Assembly: GCA_030847615.1 (NCBI GenBank)
Contig: JAUMIR010000004.1
Coordinates: 103,678,001 to 103,742,000 of the forward strand
From: Gambelia wislizenii
Taxonomy: Eukaryota; Chordata; Lepidosauria; Squamata; Crotaphytidae
Direction of reading: 5' to 3'
DNA length: 64,000 nt
The translations under genes were made by a program, and so were the position numbers. Numbering within the stretch: the stretch's first letter is position 1; each line of letters starts with the position of its first letter. The notes under the pieces are model-generated. The model had not been told where the DNA came from and did no database searches. It was given only the letters and a program-made list of their open reading frames with translations. This document shows, in pieces, positions 12,077 to 24,196 of the stretch.

Positions 12077-12450
12077 CAGGAGTGGGCCAAATATGGCCCA
12101 TAGGCCACATGTAGCTTTTGGGGCCCCAAAATATGGCCCCTGAAACCCCTTAAAGACCTCCAAAGCTGCCAGATGAACATTTTTGGTTTGGGGGTAATAT
12201 TGTGCCTGAAAACCAAATCTACTCCAAACTGTCTGCAAATGCAGTGGTATATTTTTTCTGCCCCATGAACCCCCCTAAAACCCCTGAAATAAACCAACAA
12301 CAAACAACAAAACCCTGGCCCCAAATCACCCAAAATGGTGGTCAGAAATGATATTTGTTGCATTCTGGTGCACCAAAATGGAGAGTGATATGAACTGGGG
12401 GGGTTGGGCAGGGGAATGGGCCCTGCCACCTCTGCAATTGCCCACTCCTG
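12077..12450. mobile_element. hAT MITE with 8-bp target duplication
   Basis: Terminal inverted repeats CAGGAGTGGGCCAA (left) and TTGCCCACTCCTG (right) are typical of hAT elements. The 8 bp on either side are CTTTAGGG (12069-12076) and CTCTAGGG (12451-12458), identical except for one C/T change. The 374-bp interior is non-coding, so it needs a transposase from elsewhere. Confidence 0.88.
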
Positions 12451-12459
12451 CTCTAGGGA

Positions 12460-15250
12460 ATGGTAGCTTTCCCTGGCTCTCAATAAATGGGCAATTTTAC
12501 CTGGTGTAAAAACTTCTGCCCTGCTCTAGCCCAAACCTAGACATCTATAAAACAATACCATAGTTTATTAATCAGGCTTGTCTAATCAAGCTATAGATAA
12601 TAGTAACCACAGTTAAGGTTTCAGATGATGCACAAAAATGTAATTGAGAACATCTAGGCCTAAATCCTATTAAAAGTCCCAAGGAATGTAGACTCATTAA
12701 ATCAATGGGAACATGTTAAATTAACACTTAAACATTCTACTGATTCAGTGGGCTGTACTCTAATTGGGGGGCTATCATTTGGATTTAGAACCTAATCTCC
12801 TTTTTGAAGGAAATTAGAAGGGTGTATAAGATTCAAGGCTTGTTGTAGCTTGTTTGTGGAATCTGAATGCAGCCATTCTGTCTGCACAGCTGCGCACCAT
12901 AATATCCCTGATATAAATCAGGCATACTATAAAAGGGGCAATTTATTGTCTCTGAAGACATTCAGTCTCACACATTAAATGTATTTCCAAGCCAATGGCT
13001 AAGAGTAAATGGTGTGACTGGTAATGTAGAAATATGTAAATAGTTGTATGCTGTGTGAAGTCTAAGAAAAACCTATAGTAACCACAAGTGCACCTACATA
13101 ATCCCATGCTTCTTCAGTCTGGACAGATGGGAGCCAGGCTCCAAGAGAAACTAAAGAGTTTGGTCAATCTTGATTAAATAATTCAAACATCACCCATGGA
13201 TGCTCTCTATGAGTTAAGTTATTGGCAATCAGACAGGTACTCCAGACACTCTTAGCACTGTTTTGAAAGTGAATACGACCTTACTTATGGAAAGAAAATG
13301 AATGAAAACAGTCCAATACCTCCCGCCTCTAGTCACATCAACATTACTGGTATCTGTGGATTAGCCTACTTTCTTTATATTGAGCATTTCCCAAGACCTA
13401 CTGTTAACAAAGGAGAAAGTAATGTCTGAACAAATATAAGCATTGTTGGGAAAATATGAACTATATTTGAACAAAGATGTGTTACACAAATCTGCTATAT
13501 TTGACTTTTTCCTTCATTATTCATGTTGTACTCTCTCCTACCATCTACGAACCAGCTGGTTATCCCAGACTTCCCTGCAGCATTTCCCCCATCCCACACC
13601 ACCTCCGATGTAATGCATTCTTATTCATCCCAACACGCATTAAGTTATCAGACAGTTGCAGCCTCCTGTGTCATTCCACAGTGTCCTGAGCCAGGAACTG
13701 TAGGCTGACATGATGTAGTCTATGAATATAAAACATTGGTAGGAAATTAAGCTATATCTGAAAGGAAGTACTAGCATACTAACTACAAGGGCAGAATATT
13801 TCTTTCATCTGAAAGAAGTGTGCTTGTTTGATATTCTCTGGACTATATTGGAAGCTGGTCATCTTTACTCCACAGCTTGTATTGTTCTGTACTGCTGCTT
13901 CTAATTGCATATTGCTCTTCTTGTATTTTGGGTTTGTCCTTTGTCATTTCCCATTCTTTGTCTCTATGTGGCTCTGAGCAGGTTTGCAATATATAATAAG
14001 AAACTTCAGGATAGGAATGTTTAATGGAAAACAAGAAACACAGGACCAAAATGTCAGGAATGGGATGGAGAGGCTGCTACCAAACAGATTTGCATTTGTA
14101 TCCCATCTTTCTTACATCGCGAACCTCAGGGCAGTGTACATGGGACTCACAGGTAGTCTGTAATTCAAGGTACTGCACTGAGCAATTGAAGACCAATCCT
14201 TAATTTTAGCAAGGTTGCCATATCATATGCCTTCAATCATGCCCTTGGCCCAATGTCTTTCATGATATCAGAGCCTGGAAAAGTGATTTGTTTGGACTTC
14301 CACTTCCAGAATTTCTTAGCCAACATGACTACTGGTCATGCTAGTTGGAGAATTGTGGGAGTTGTACCCCCAAATATTATTTTTCCAAATTCTGGATATC
14401 AGTCCAGAGATTGCAAACAAAACATTGTGAAAATAGTAGAATCTCCTTAAGAAGGTATTGCTTCCCCTGCAATTAACTATAAAAATAGAGCTGCTATCAG
14501 AATCTGAGTTTGTGTTGTATCATTTGTTTCTGATGAGCTCTAAGCAGAGAATCAAACCATTTGTACCATTCTTTTTCAGAGAGAAAAAAGTCAACCACAG
14601 TTTGGGTTCTGACATTGTCTGACTCCAGTTGGATTACTTTACATACAGTGAACCAAGCACCCAATGGATATCCAGAACAGAGTGTATCACTGTACCTATG
14701 TGTACTCTTGAATCAGATATAAAAATATCCTCCCCAAAACACATACTGGAGTCAAGTCGCATGCCCACAAACACACAGTATTATGTGTCTGTATCAACCC
14801 TGAAACTACTCTATAAACAATAGGCTCATGTCACCTTGAGGAAGCTTTCTGTGGGTGAGCTGAATGGTACACCATTTACACTTCCTGACAAGGGCTGCAT
14901 TCCTTTACTGAGGCAATCAAAACACATTAACAGAGGAAGAATTGAGGCTTCTATGCCATTAGAATAACACTATACTAATGGTGTTTTCAACTGTGACTCC
15001 TGTTTTCGCTAATGTGACAACAAAAGGGTTGGGATGATTTTCCGTTGTATGAGTGTTTCCAATTTCAGTGAATACTGAATAAAATTGAAAACATTGTTTA
15101 TCAAAACAATAGGAAGTGATAATAGGTTGAGCTGAGAGCAATTAAGAACAGTATCAGTTTTCTAGCTTGTATTGTGCAAATAAGGAAATGTAGATAGGAT
15201 GGGAAAGATGGAGAGAGACTGTTGCCTCACAGGAGCCTTACTCAACATGT
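12460..15250. other. unassigned sequence with one worn foldback at about 14285-14395
   Basis: No gene is seen. At 14285-14395 the words TTTGGACTTCCACTTCCAGAA and GAGAATTGTGGGAGTTGTA form a weak inverted pair of the same type as those near 16285 and 23640. The rest is unassigned. Confidence 0.45.
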
Positions 15251-15261
15251 GCACTCCAGAA

Positions 15262-15358
15262 ATGTTGCCTGTGATGCCCTCCTCCTCCTCCAACATGATC
15301 ATGCTAGCCAGGAATTATGAGAATTAAAATCTGGCATGCACAGAGGGCACCAGTTAGT
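15262..15358. repeat. worn foldback fragment (TTGTAGTCC type)
   Basis: It contains the pattern CATGATCATGCTAGCCAGGAATTATGAGAATTAAAATCTGG, here quoted only by its core CTAGCCAGGAATTATGAGAA. This resembles the foldback copies near 14285 and 20320. Ends are not definable. Confidence 0.3.
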
Positions 15359-15365
15359 TTTTTGT

Positions 15366-15523
15366 TTTTTTAAAGTTAATTATATCCCACTCTTTGGCCA
15401 CAAAGCTATCAGAGCGGCTTACAAATTGTTTTAAGCAACAGCAATTTACACATCTACACTGCATTAAGCAGTTTCCAATGTGTGTTAGCTAATTGCCCCC
15501 ACAAGCCAGGTACTCATTTTACC
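15366..15523 (-). mobile_element. SINE with L2-type tail, reverse orientation
   Basis: The stretch is the reverse complement of the 3' half of the tRNA-derived SINE at 58196-58466. Shared blocks include AGAGCGGCTTACAATTTG-like text, TTAAGCAACAGCAATTTACA, CATCTACACTGCATTAAGCAG and AGGTACTCATTTTAC. The promoter half (A and B boxes) is missing. Confidence 0.82.
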
Positions 15524-15613
15524 AGTTGCCTCACAGCCTAGTAGTCAATGCCTACCATTCCTAACTTATATGAGTGGTGAAGGGAAGCATGTGGCTCCAT
15601 TATACTAATCCAA

Positions 15614-16200
15614 GGGCTTGTCTACACGAAGGGGAAAAAACCAGACTGCTCCATAGTAATAGCAAGTTGCAGCAGCTGCAACCTGTCTTAACCATAAACT
15701 TCTCATGCCCAGCTAAGACAGTAGCCATGAGTGCATTACTTGCATTTTTAAATCTGCCACTGCCAAACTTTTTAAAAAAACAACTATTTCTATGCTGTGC
15801 ACAAGTAATAGTCCACCTTTCAGGGAGAGAGGAGAGAGGGAGCAAATCCCCATTTTATCACCTTAGTGATTGATCACTCATTAAGGCAAAAATCCACACG
15901 ACTTCAACGGGCGCTTGCCCTGTAACCCAGCCTGCCCCGTGTGCTTGTCCAGCCAATCAAGATTATACTTTGTCTTGTATGGAGAAGCAATTCATGTCAA
16001 ATTGCTTAACAAGCAAAAATATGCATATTACTGGAGTTTTTTTAAAAAAAGTCAGGAAAAGCTTCAAAGGCTTTTCTCATGTAGTTTTTGCTCTTTTTGG
16101 CCCCGCTCCTTCACAATATGATAAGACAATCTGGAATCCCATTAAGACAGCTCATTTTCTGAGCGAATTCTCTGAGTATTTTCACTCTATAGACAACCCC
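15614..16200. mobile_element. MITE, family B
   Basis: The left end GGGCTTGTCTACACGAAG matches the reversed right end CACTCTATAGACAACCCC. CAA flanks both sides (15611-15613 and 16201-16203), a 3-bp duplication. Length is 587 bp, and the interior (AGGAAAAGCTTCAAAGGC) is shared with the copy at 5218-5800. It is non-coding. Confidence 0.8.
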
Positions 16201-16282
16201 CAAGACCAGGAAGAACTCTCATTGAACCCAATTAAATTTACTCCTGAGTAAACATAAATGATGCATTTATACAGCAGATGTT

Positions 16283-16395
16283 GGATTGTTCCAGATGTTT
16301 TGGTCCACAATTCCTACTGTCCATTATCATTGGCTATACAGGCTGGGCCTCATGAGAATTGTAAGCCCAAACATTTGGGTGTCCCCAAGTAGTGA
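16283..16395. repeat. small foldback repeat
   Basis: Inverted arms CCAGATGTTTTGGTCCACAA and TTGTAAGCCCAAACATTTGG are separated by about 60 bp. This is the CCAGATGTTTTGG / TTGTAGTCC foldback type common in lizard DNA. Confidence 0.55.
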
Positions 16396-16449
16396 AAGAT
16401 TGCTTTCAAATATCCTGATATAGGAGAGAAGTCATTCTTAGATGTAGAG

Positions 16450-18610
16450 AATCATATCATAGAATCATAGAATTGCAGAGTTGGAAGAGACCATGAGGGC
16501 CATCCAGTCCAGCCCCCTGCCATGCAGGAAATCACAATCAAAGCATCCCCGACAGATGGCCATCCAGCCTCTGTTTAAAGACCTCCAAGGAAGGAGACCA
16601 CACTCTGAGGGAGTGTGTTCCACTGCCGAACAGCTCTTACTTTCAGAAAGTTCCTCCTAATGTTGAGGTGGAATCTCTGTTCCTGGAGCTTGCATCCATT
16701 GCTCCGTGTTCCAATCTCTGGAGCAGAAGAAAACAAGCTTGCTCCATCCTCAACGTGACACCCGTTCAAATTCTTAAATAGGGCTATCATATCGCCTCTT
16801 AACCGTCTTTTTTCCAGGCTAAACATACCCAGCTCCCTAAGTCTCTCCTCATAAGGCATCGTTTCCAGACCTTTCACCATTTTAGTCATCCTTCTCTGGA
16901 CACGCTCCAATTTGTCAATATCCTTTTTGAATTGTGGTGCCCAGAACTGGACACAGTATTCTAGGTGAGGTCTGACCAAGGCAGAATAGAGCGGCAGTAT
17001 TACTTTCCTTGATCTAGACACTATACTTCTATTGATGCAGCCCAAAATCGCATTGGCCTTTTTAGCTGCCGCATCACACTGTTGACTCATGTTCAACTTG
17101 TGGTCTACTAGGACTCCTAGATCCCTTTTGCACATAGTCTCATTCAGCCAGGTCTCCCCCATCCTATATCTATGCATTTCATTTTTTTGCCCTAAGTGCA
17201 GTACCTTACATTTCTCCGTATTGAATTTCATTTTGTTAGTTTTGGCCCAGCTCTCCAGTTTATCCAGGTCATTTTGAATTTTCATCCTGTCCTCCAGGGT
17301 ATTCGCTACTCCTCCTAATTTGGTGTCATCTGCAAATTTGGTAAGCATGCCCCTAATTCCCTCATCCAAGTCATTGATAAAGATGTTGAATAGCACTGGG
17401 CCCAGGACAGAACCCTGTGGCACCCCACTGGTCACATCTTTCCAAGATGAAGAGGAGCCATTGCTGACCACCCTTTGGGTTCGGCCGGTCAACCAATTAC
17501 AAATCCATTTAACAGTTAACTTGGCTAGCCCACATTTTACAAGCTTGTTTGCAAGAATGTCATGGGGAACCTTGTCAAAGGCCTTACTGAAATCAAGGTA
17601 TGTGATATCCACAGTGTTCCCTTCATCTACCAAGCTGGTAATTTTATCAAAAAAAGAGATCAGATTCGTCTGGCATGACTTGTTACTCTGAAACCCAGGT
17701 TGACTTTTTGTGATTATGGCATTGCCTTCTAAATGTTCACAGACTCTGTTTAATGATCTGCTCTAGAATCTTCCCTGGTATTGATGTCAGACTAACTGGA
17801 CGATAATTGTTGGGATCTTCTTTTTTCCCCTTTTTGAAGATGGGGACGTTTGCCCTCCTCCAGTCTGCTGGGACTTCTCCTGTTCTCCATGAGTTCTCAA
17901 AGATTATTGCCAATGGCTCTGAGATTATATTTGCTAGCTCTTTTAATACCCTTGGATGTAGTTCATCTGGTCCTGGAGATTTAAATTCATTTAGATTAAG
18001 AAGGTATTCCTGTACAACCTCTTTGCTTATTCTGTGCTGGATTTCCCCTATTGTGTCCTCTGTTCCTTTATGCTCAGGTTGGTCACCCTTTTCCTTTTCT
18101 GAAAACACTGAGGCAAAGAAGGTGTTGAGTAATTCTGCCTTTTCTCTGTCCCCTGTTAGCATTTTGCCATCTTCTCTGCGTAGTGGCCCTACCATTTCCT
18201 TCTTCCTCCTTTTGCTGTGGACATACCCCCAAAAACCCTTTTTATTGTTCTCAACCTCTCTAGCAAGCCTGAGGTCATTCTGCACTTTAGCTTTTCTGAC
18301 TATATTCCTACATGTGTTCGCTATCTGTTTGAATTCTTCTTTGGTGATTTCCCCCCTTTTCCATTTCCTATACATGTTCCGTTTAAAACTTAGCTCTGTT
18401 GAAATTTCTTTAGTCATCCATCCTGGTTTCTTGAGACACCTCCCATTTTTCTTCCTCAATGGTACTGTTTGAAACTGTGCCTTCAGTATCTCCCTTTTGA
18501 GAAAGTCCCATCCATCTTGAGGTCTCTTCTCTTTTAGAGGGCATATTTGATGCAGAAAATCTGAAGATTTTAAAAGGTTTTCCATGGTGAGAACATGTTT
18601 CATAGTTTTT
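16450..18610 (-). mobile_element. CR1 LINE, 5'-truncated, 2.2 kb
   Basis: The plus strand starts with repeated ATCATAGA (about 16452-16475), the reversed CR1 3' terminal octamers, then TTGGAAGAGACCATGAGGGC. The minus strand encodes most of the CR1 reverse transcriptase. The endonuclease domain is absent because the copy is truncated at about 18610. The reading frame is nearly intact apart from one break at about 17740, so the copy is fairly young compared with the other LINE fragments, excluding the L1. Confidence 0.95.
16575..18603 (-). pseudogene. CR1 ORF2 reverse transcriptase, one frameshift
   Basis: The upstream part (18603 to 17737) reads KPGWMTKEIS, FKSPGPDELHPRVLKELAN, EVPADWRRANVPIFKKGKKE and NNYRPVSLTSIPGKILEQI, the fingers of the reverse transcriptase. 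The frame then shifts, and a second frame carries on with TYLDFSKAFDKVPHDIL (motif A), SGVPQGSVLGPVLFNIFIND (motif B), KFADDTKLGG (motif C, catalytic DD present) and the thumb [18 protein letters not shown], ending by 16575. All catalytic motifs are kept; the single frameshift near 17740 and the missing endonuclease make it non-functional. It would have made a target-primed reverse transcriptase. Confidence 0.93.
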
Positions 18611-18614
18611 CAGG

Positions 18615-20960
18615 AAAAATAAAACACTGAGATGCTGGAAAAATACAGACGTTTAGCCAGGATTATCATAAAACAAAATCCAAAGTAATCATTGTGGTGG
18701 TAGGTGGTTAAAAGATGCAAAATACTTCATGCTTAGCTTGCAAAACTTGCTGGTATCCTTTCTTCAGGCAAAGATGATTTAAAAAAAAAGAAATAAGATA
18801 TTAATGAGGAAGAACACATAAGCAAGGGAAGCTGTTACAGTTTGCTTTTACCCAATCCTACAGGGAGGGGCAATATTCTGTCCTCTCCTCACTGCTGAGT
18901 AAACTGAGTGCAAACTGATTTTGCACTTTGAGCTCAATATGCAGACACTGACATAAACTGAGGACAAAAGGGGAGAGAGGAGGAAGAGAGAGAAACTGGG
19001 ACATTTTAAAAGTGGCTGAAAAAGTCAGAAGGCAGAGGGTTAATTGGTACTGTCCCTGCCAAATCAGGAACATTGAAGGGTATGTGATTGGCCATTTTTG
19101 GCTGGTCTTCAACAAACCTATTCTTATGTCTGTTCAATATGTATTACCCCATACTGATGCTGGTCATGTGTAACTGTGGCAAGCCTTTTTTGCCTTCCCT
19201 GTGGCTTTTCTGGGACCTGGTCTCAACTTGGTTGAAATTTGCTTCTCTGTTTTCTGGCTTTATGATTCATGCACCTGCTTTGTTAAATGCTGGTGGGTAT
19301 AAAGATGAGAGTGGAATATGCATACCCTTCTAAATTGGCAGGAGAAAAAATCTTGAAGGAGATCTGGATAACAAAAGAGGGGGGCAAACCTACATGTTTG
19401 GGCAACTGCAGTTACTATGTGCTCCAGCTGTCTTGCTGTCCCTGAACAGAAGAGCACATTTTGGCAGAGGCAGCAACTGAAGTACCCACCTTGCTGTCAG
19501 TGGCCACATCACATATGGCTTCTCTGCCCTCCTGCCTTTAAACAGACTGAAGATCTTGTGTTGTGCGAGGCCTGCCACCTCTCTGTATCAGTGCAAAAGT
19601 AACTGTGTGAGATTCACATTTTTCTTAAGAAAGTTGCATCTTTCTTAAGGTATTGGTTAAGGCGGCATTGAGTCAATGCAAACAGAAAGGTTAGGCCACA
19701 TTCCTATGGCCAAGTAGTGACTGGTGGAAAAAAGCAGTAAAAGAAAGACAGAAAAAAAAATCCTTCTCCATTTTTAGGAACAGTGCACATGATAGAGAAA
19801 GGCGAAGAAAATCTCTTAATACACTGACATACATACATCTAGAAGGATGTATCCTTCTAGAATTAACCTCTAGGTTGCATACTTCCTATATTAAGGATTG
19901 CTTTAAATATCATATTCTTGTTTCCAACATAATGGCTATTTTAATATTTTAGCTGCAGAAAATGAGACCACCACCACCACTTTGAAAATGTGTTGCTCAA
20001 CATTTTATGAAATGGACAACAATGTGTTTTTGTTTGTTTTTCTGCCTGTTCTAGGTTTAGTATCTTCTCTATTACAGTCATTGAAATCTTGAATTGTGTG
20101 TCTCTAGTGGGCCATTGCCAGGAGCAGAGAGCATATGAACATAAAAGATTAATCATGCTGGATAGTCTTAAGAAGGTACTAAGAAAAGGGACACAAACTT
20201 CTTCCCACCCTCCTCCTTCTTTTTCATTATTATTATTGTGTCTTTTTCCAAGTCCAGGACTAAGGCATCTTACAAAAATTAAAACAAATGCACCTAAAAC
20301 AGATACAGTCTTCTTCAACCTAGTGCTCTCTAGATGAGTTGGAAAACATATCCCATAATTCTCAACTATTGGCCATGCTGTCAAGGGGTGATGGGGGCTA
20401 CAATTCAAAAGGAAATAATTGATGTGGCCTAAAATCATTTGTTAGTCCTAATTAGAGCAGATCTATTGAATCATGCTCTTTTCAATACACAGCATGCTAC
20501 GGTCTGTGTATGGTTGATGAAGAGTTTGGACTGTTTTAGTGGAAGCCATTAGAACTACAAGGAAACCGTTGCTCCACTGCAGACCTGCATAGTAGAAATG
20601 CCAGGTTTGCTCCTCATTATTGATCTGCAGTGATTTTCACTAGAACATGTCTATTCTTATTGGTGATACAAGACTAATGCTAGTAACAGTGTTTGAACCA
20701 CAGAAACTCTTTCACTGGGCGTTGTTCTTCTTTAGAGCAACTATATAAAGTTAATTTGCCCCAGCCTGTATTAGAAAATGAGGAAAGGATTAGTTACTTT
20801 ACATAGTTCCTGCAAAGAACAATGCTCAGTGCACGAGAAAATCTGGTGCTAACACTGTTACTAGCATTAACACAAAATTACCAATAAGAATAAATACAGG
20901 TGTTAAGTTATTGTAGAGTAATTCACTGCATATTAGAAATGAGGAACAAACCTGATGTTT
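18615..20960. other. unassigned sequence; short hairpin; worn foldback
   Basis: There is no gene. A perfect hairpin with 11-bp arms TCTAGAAGGAT and a 2-bp loop lies at 19838-19861. A worn TTGTAGTCC-type foldback lies at about 20318-20412 (ATAATTCTCAACTATTGGCC and GGGGGCTACAATTC). Confidence 0.45.
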
Positions 20961-20966
20961 CTAATA

Positions 20967-21190
20967 CAGTCGGCCTTCCAGATCTGCAGATTCTTTATCC
21001 ATGGATTCAACCATCACAGCTTGAAAATATTCTTCCCCTAAAATTCTAAAAAGTAAAACATGCTGTTTTCCATTTCACATAAGGCTATTTTACTATGCCA
21101 TTGTATATGATGGGACTTGAGCATCCATGGATTTTGGTATCCACAGGGGGTCCTGGAACCAAACCCTCGGCAGATACTGAGGGCCCACTG
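20967..21190. mobile_element. Tigger/pogo-like MITE
   Basis: The ends CAGTCGGCCTTCC and GGGCCCACTG form an inverted repeat, and TA flanks both sides (20965-20966, 21191-21192). Interior blocks CTTGAAAATATTC, GGGACTTGAGCATCCATGG and TTTTGGTATCCACAGGGGGT are characteristic of Tigger-derived short elements in vertebrates. No transposase is encoded. Confidence 0.85.
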
Positions 21191-21556
21191 TATCTTGTGT
21201 GGCGAAGCAACACTCACTCTGAATCCAACCTGAATCATCAAACAAGGCAAGATTCCAAAGCCAACTTTAAACCATGGCTTCACATCCTGGTTCTTTAGAA
21301 GATATTAATCATAGTTTTTTGGTTTGGATGTAATAGGAACCCACGTTTAACTCAACTGTTGATTCCTACATTTTTTCCCTCACTCACACAAATAGAGGAA
21401 TGAAATTGGAGCAAAGAGCTTGAGTGAAAGGATAAGTGGAATGATACCAAAATGAGCACATGGCACCCAAAGCTTATGTATATCCTGTTTTATTAAGCCA
21501 GGATCAGATCAGTGAAACACAGCTAATGTCTACATTGGACACTGGATGACCTAGGA

Positions 21557-22290
21557 CAGTGATGGACAACCTTTTGAGCTTAGTGTGTCAAACTTCACCA
21601 AAAAACTCAGGTGGTGTGTCACTTTGAGGAAAAAACATTATTTCGCGATATTTATAGTTTAAATAACACAAATGTATCATTGTTATATATAATTGTATTT
21701 AATAAACCAAAAACTAATTATTGTCTAATAGGGGAGGATGAAACATTTGCGACTAGAGTCTTAGGACATTTTCAGACACAAAAAAATCATCCTGAGGGCT
21801 CAGAAGAGGTACATGCCTGTTTTGCGGCAGGGGGCCAGTTTCTGACGACGATGTCCCTCTTGCTTTACCTTCCGAGTTGCATGGAAGGAAAAGGCACCAC
21901 TTTTTACTCATGGAAGTTCTTCGTGAATAAAAAGTGGTGCCTTTTCCTTCCATGTGACATGGAAGGAACACGGAGGGTAACGCGAGAGGGACGGCATCAT
22001 CAGAAACTGGCCCCCTGCCACGAAACAAGCGTGTACCTCTCCCGAGCCCTCAAGATGACTTTTTTGTGTCTAAAAATGTCCTTAGAGTTAGAGTCTAACT
22101 CCAAGACTCTAGTTGCAAATATTTCATCCTCAGAGCAGCAAATGTTTCATCCTTGGCTGCTGCATTTGGCCATGCAGGAGCCGAGGATAAAACATCCATC
22201 TCGGCACGCAGCCACCTCAGCGGTCGCGTGTCATCAGAAATGGCTATGTGTGTCAGTGCTGACACGTGTGTCATAGGTTCGCCATCACTG
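21557..22290. mobile_element. hAT element with perfect 8-bp duplication
   Basis: The left end CAGTGATGGACAACC and right end GGTTCGCCATCACTG are inverted repeats of the hAT/Charlie type. The octamer ACCTAGGA is present on both sides (21549-21556 and 22291-22298) without a mismatch. Inner text near the right end (TGTGTGTCAGTGCTGACACG) also fits this family. The interior is non-coding and has been split by a foldback MITE at 21764-22081. Confidence 0.93.
21764..22081. mobile_element. near-perfect 318-bp foldback MITE, family A, inside the hAT element
   Basis: Both halves are near mirror images for about 150 bp: left GGACATTTTCAGACAC, later GGAAAAGGCACCACTTTTTA; right TAAAAAGTGGTGCCTTTTCC and GTGTCTAAAAATGTCC. 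The centre is near 21922. The flanks are TTA on both sides (21761-21763, 22082-22084), a 3-bp target duplication. It lies inside the hAT element, whose own sequence (GACTAGAGTCT / AGACTCTAGTTGC blocks) resumes around it. RNA or single-stranded DNA from it would fold into one long hairpin. Confidence 0.9.
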
Positions 22291-22299
22291 ACCTAGGAA

Positions 22300-24195
22300 A
22301 AGATGCTCTTTCTGGGCTCCACATTAACCTCTGTAAGAACATGAAGAAGTGATTATATATTTCACTTAGCAAAAGGCTATGGCTTAAATCCAAGTGAAAA
22401 TCGCTTTAATGCAGATGTACTGGATTATACCCTTGAACAAATGAGTGTGTAAAGCAGTTGCACAAGAGATTATGCAAGTAGTTACATATCTGGTTGAGCA
22501 AGGGATTGTGTAATCTGTTTCAAAACCTACTACAAAACTAACTTTGCAAAGTCCCACAGGCCCCCCAAAACAGGGCTTTGAGAATAGCCGGATTTTTTTT
22601 TCTCTTGTAACAAATAGAAATGAGAATGAATAAAAAGAAAAAGAATATATGTTTGTTTATTCTGGGCACACTCCAAGTGTGCATCTTGAAGAAATGTCAA
22701 CAACTTTAATTTACATCTCCTGATAATTTGTTAAAGATAGATCACTCATGTTGTCACAAGGAAAAATGGCTTTGAATTCTGCATATTTCATATTTGTGAC
22801 TACTTCTCTGCATAACATAGGCAATATTTCTTTTTGAAGTACCTCCCAAATTTCTTCTGGAGATAAATTAGATGGCCATGTTGGGGAGGGGAGAGCACTT
22901 TCCTCTTTGCTTCCTCTGCCCCATCTTCTAGCAGGCAAAATGAAAACCTAATCTGTAAAAACAAACCTGGAGACTGATAAGAAGCAAAATTTATTACACG
23001 TGTCCATGGTCTTAGAGGAACTATATGTCTTTGCATAATTTACTAGATAACTGCCACCAAGTTGGTTGTTGTAGGCCAACATCTATTTAATGGTTGGAGA
23101 TATAATAGTCATAGCTTTCAGTTTGTTTCTCTCTCTTTTTCCCTACAAGGAAAAAAACATGAACAAAAATAAGAAGGGGAAATAAAATACTTTAAAACTA
23201 GAAGTGGAACTGTGTTAAATTAACATATTCTTTCTGAAAGGCTGTTTGGATCTTCTGTGGCTTTACCACAATAAATGAATGCAAACACATTAGGGCAGTG
23301 ATCTGGCCTTCTTCTGCAATATGTGTGTGGGAACTGTAGAGGAACTCAAGTTTACCAGAATTTTGCTGAGAGTCAGCAGAGCAGAAAGCTCAACCACTGT
23401 AAGGTCCATAGGTCTGGGGGAGGATGGAGGTGGCCCATGTGGTGGGAGGGGAGGGAAGTTTTGCCTGAGCATTGGATCAATAGCACCATGGACTGTTGCA
23501 CTTCCAGTGACGCATGAGGGAACTGCTTGCAAAAGGAGACTTCCCCGTAGAAGCCAGTTAAAATTACATCCACTAGCACAGCTGACTGATAATTGAGCTA
23601 AACCATAACTGACCCATAGCAGAGCAGATCAGGGGGTGGGGAGAATACTTTTGGGTTACAGGTCCCAGAATCAACCATCCCCACCAATATGGCCACACTG
23701 TCCAGCATGTTCTGGGAATTGTAGTCCCCAAGGAAACTTTTCCAAGCTATGTAACTGAGACCTGGAGCACCATTCTACCACTGCTCAGTTATAGATGGCT
23801 TTAGTAAAACATTATTACATTCATTCAACTTAAAAGTAATGTTCAGTGATCTGCACTGTGGCATCTATTTAACAGAGTAACTATCTGCACTGTCTTTCAA
23901 CATGAATGCATTATGCTACTTGAGGGCATTGAAAATCCTTATGCACACACACACACGGTTTAAAGATGAACTAACATCCAGTTCATATAATGCCTTCCTC
24001 ACAATATGGAAGCCCTTTAAGAGAGACGGGTGTCTGGCAGCTTAGTGTGGCTAGATTAGTCTAATATAATCTACCCCATGAATTCTATTCTTGCAGAACT
24101 TTTTAGCTGAGAGGACATGTATGTCTAACTTTCTAGGAAAGGTGAGCCAAAGATGAGGAACCAGGGCAAAATGGATGTGCGTACTGATGTAGACC
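22300..24195. other. unassigned sequence; one worn foldback at 23636-23742
   Basis: No gene is seen. At 23636-23742 GTCCCAGAATCAACCATCCC and TTCTGGGAATTGTAGTCCCC make a worn foldback of the TTGTAGTCC type. A short (CA)n lies at 23943-23956. Confidence 0.45.
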
Positions 24196-24196
24196 T

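Noticed and set aside
17807..18472. 221-codon plus-strand frame
   Set aside because: It lies antisense to the CR1 reverse transcriptase and has no independent domain.
22711..23036. Overlapping minus-strand frames of 75-78 codons
   Set aside because: Short, no known motif, and two frames overlap; most likely random.
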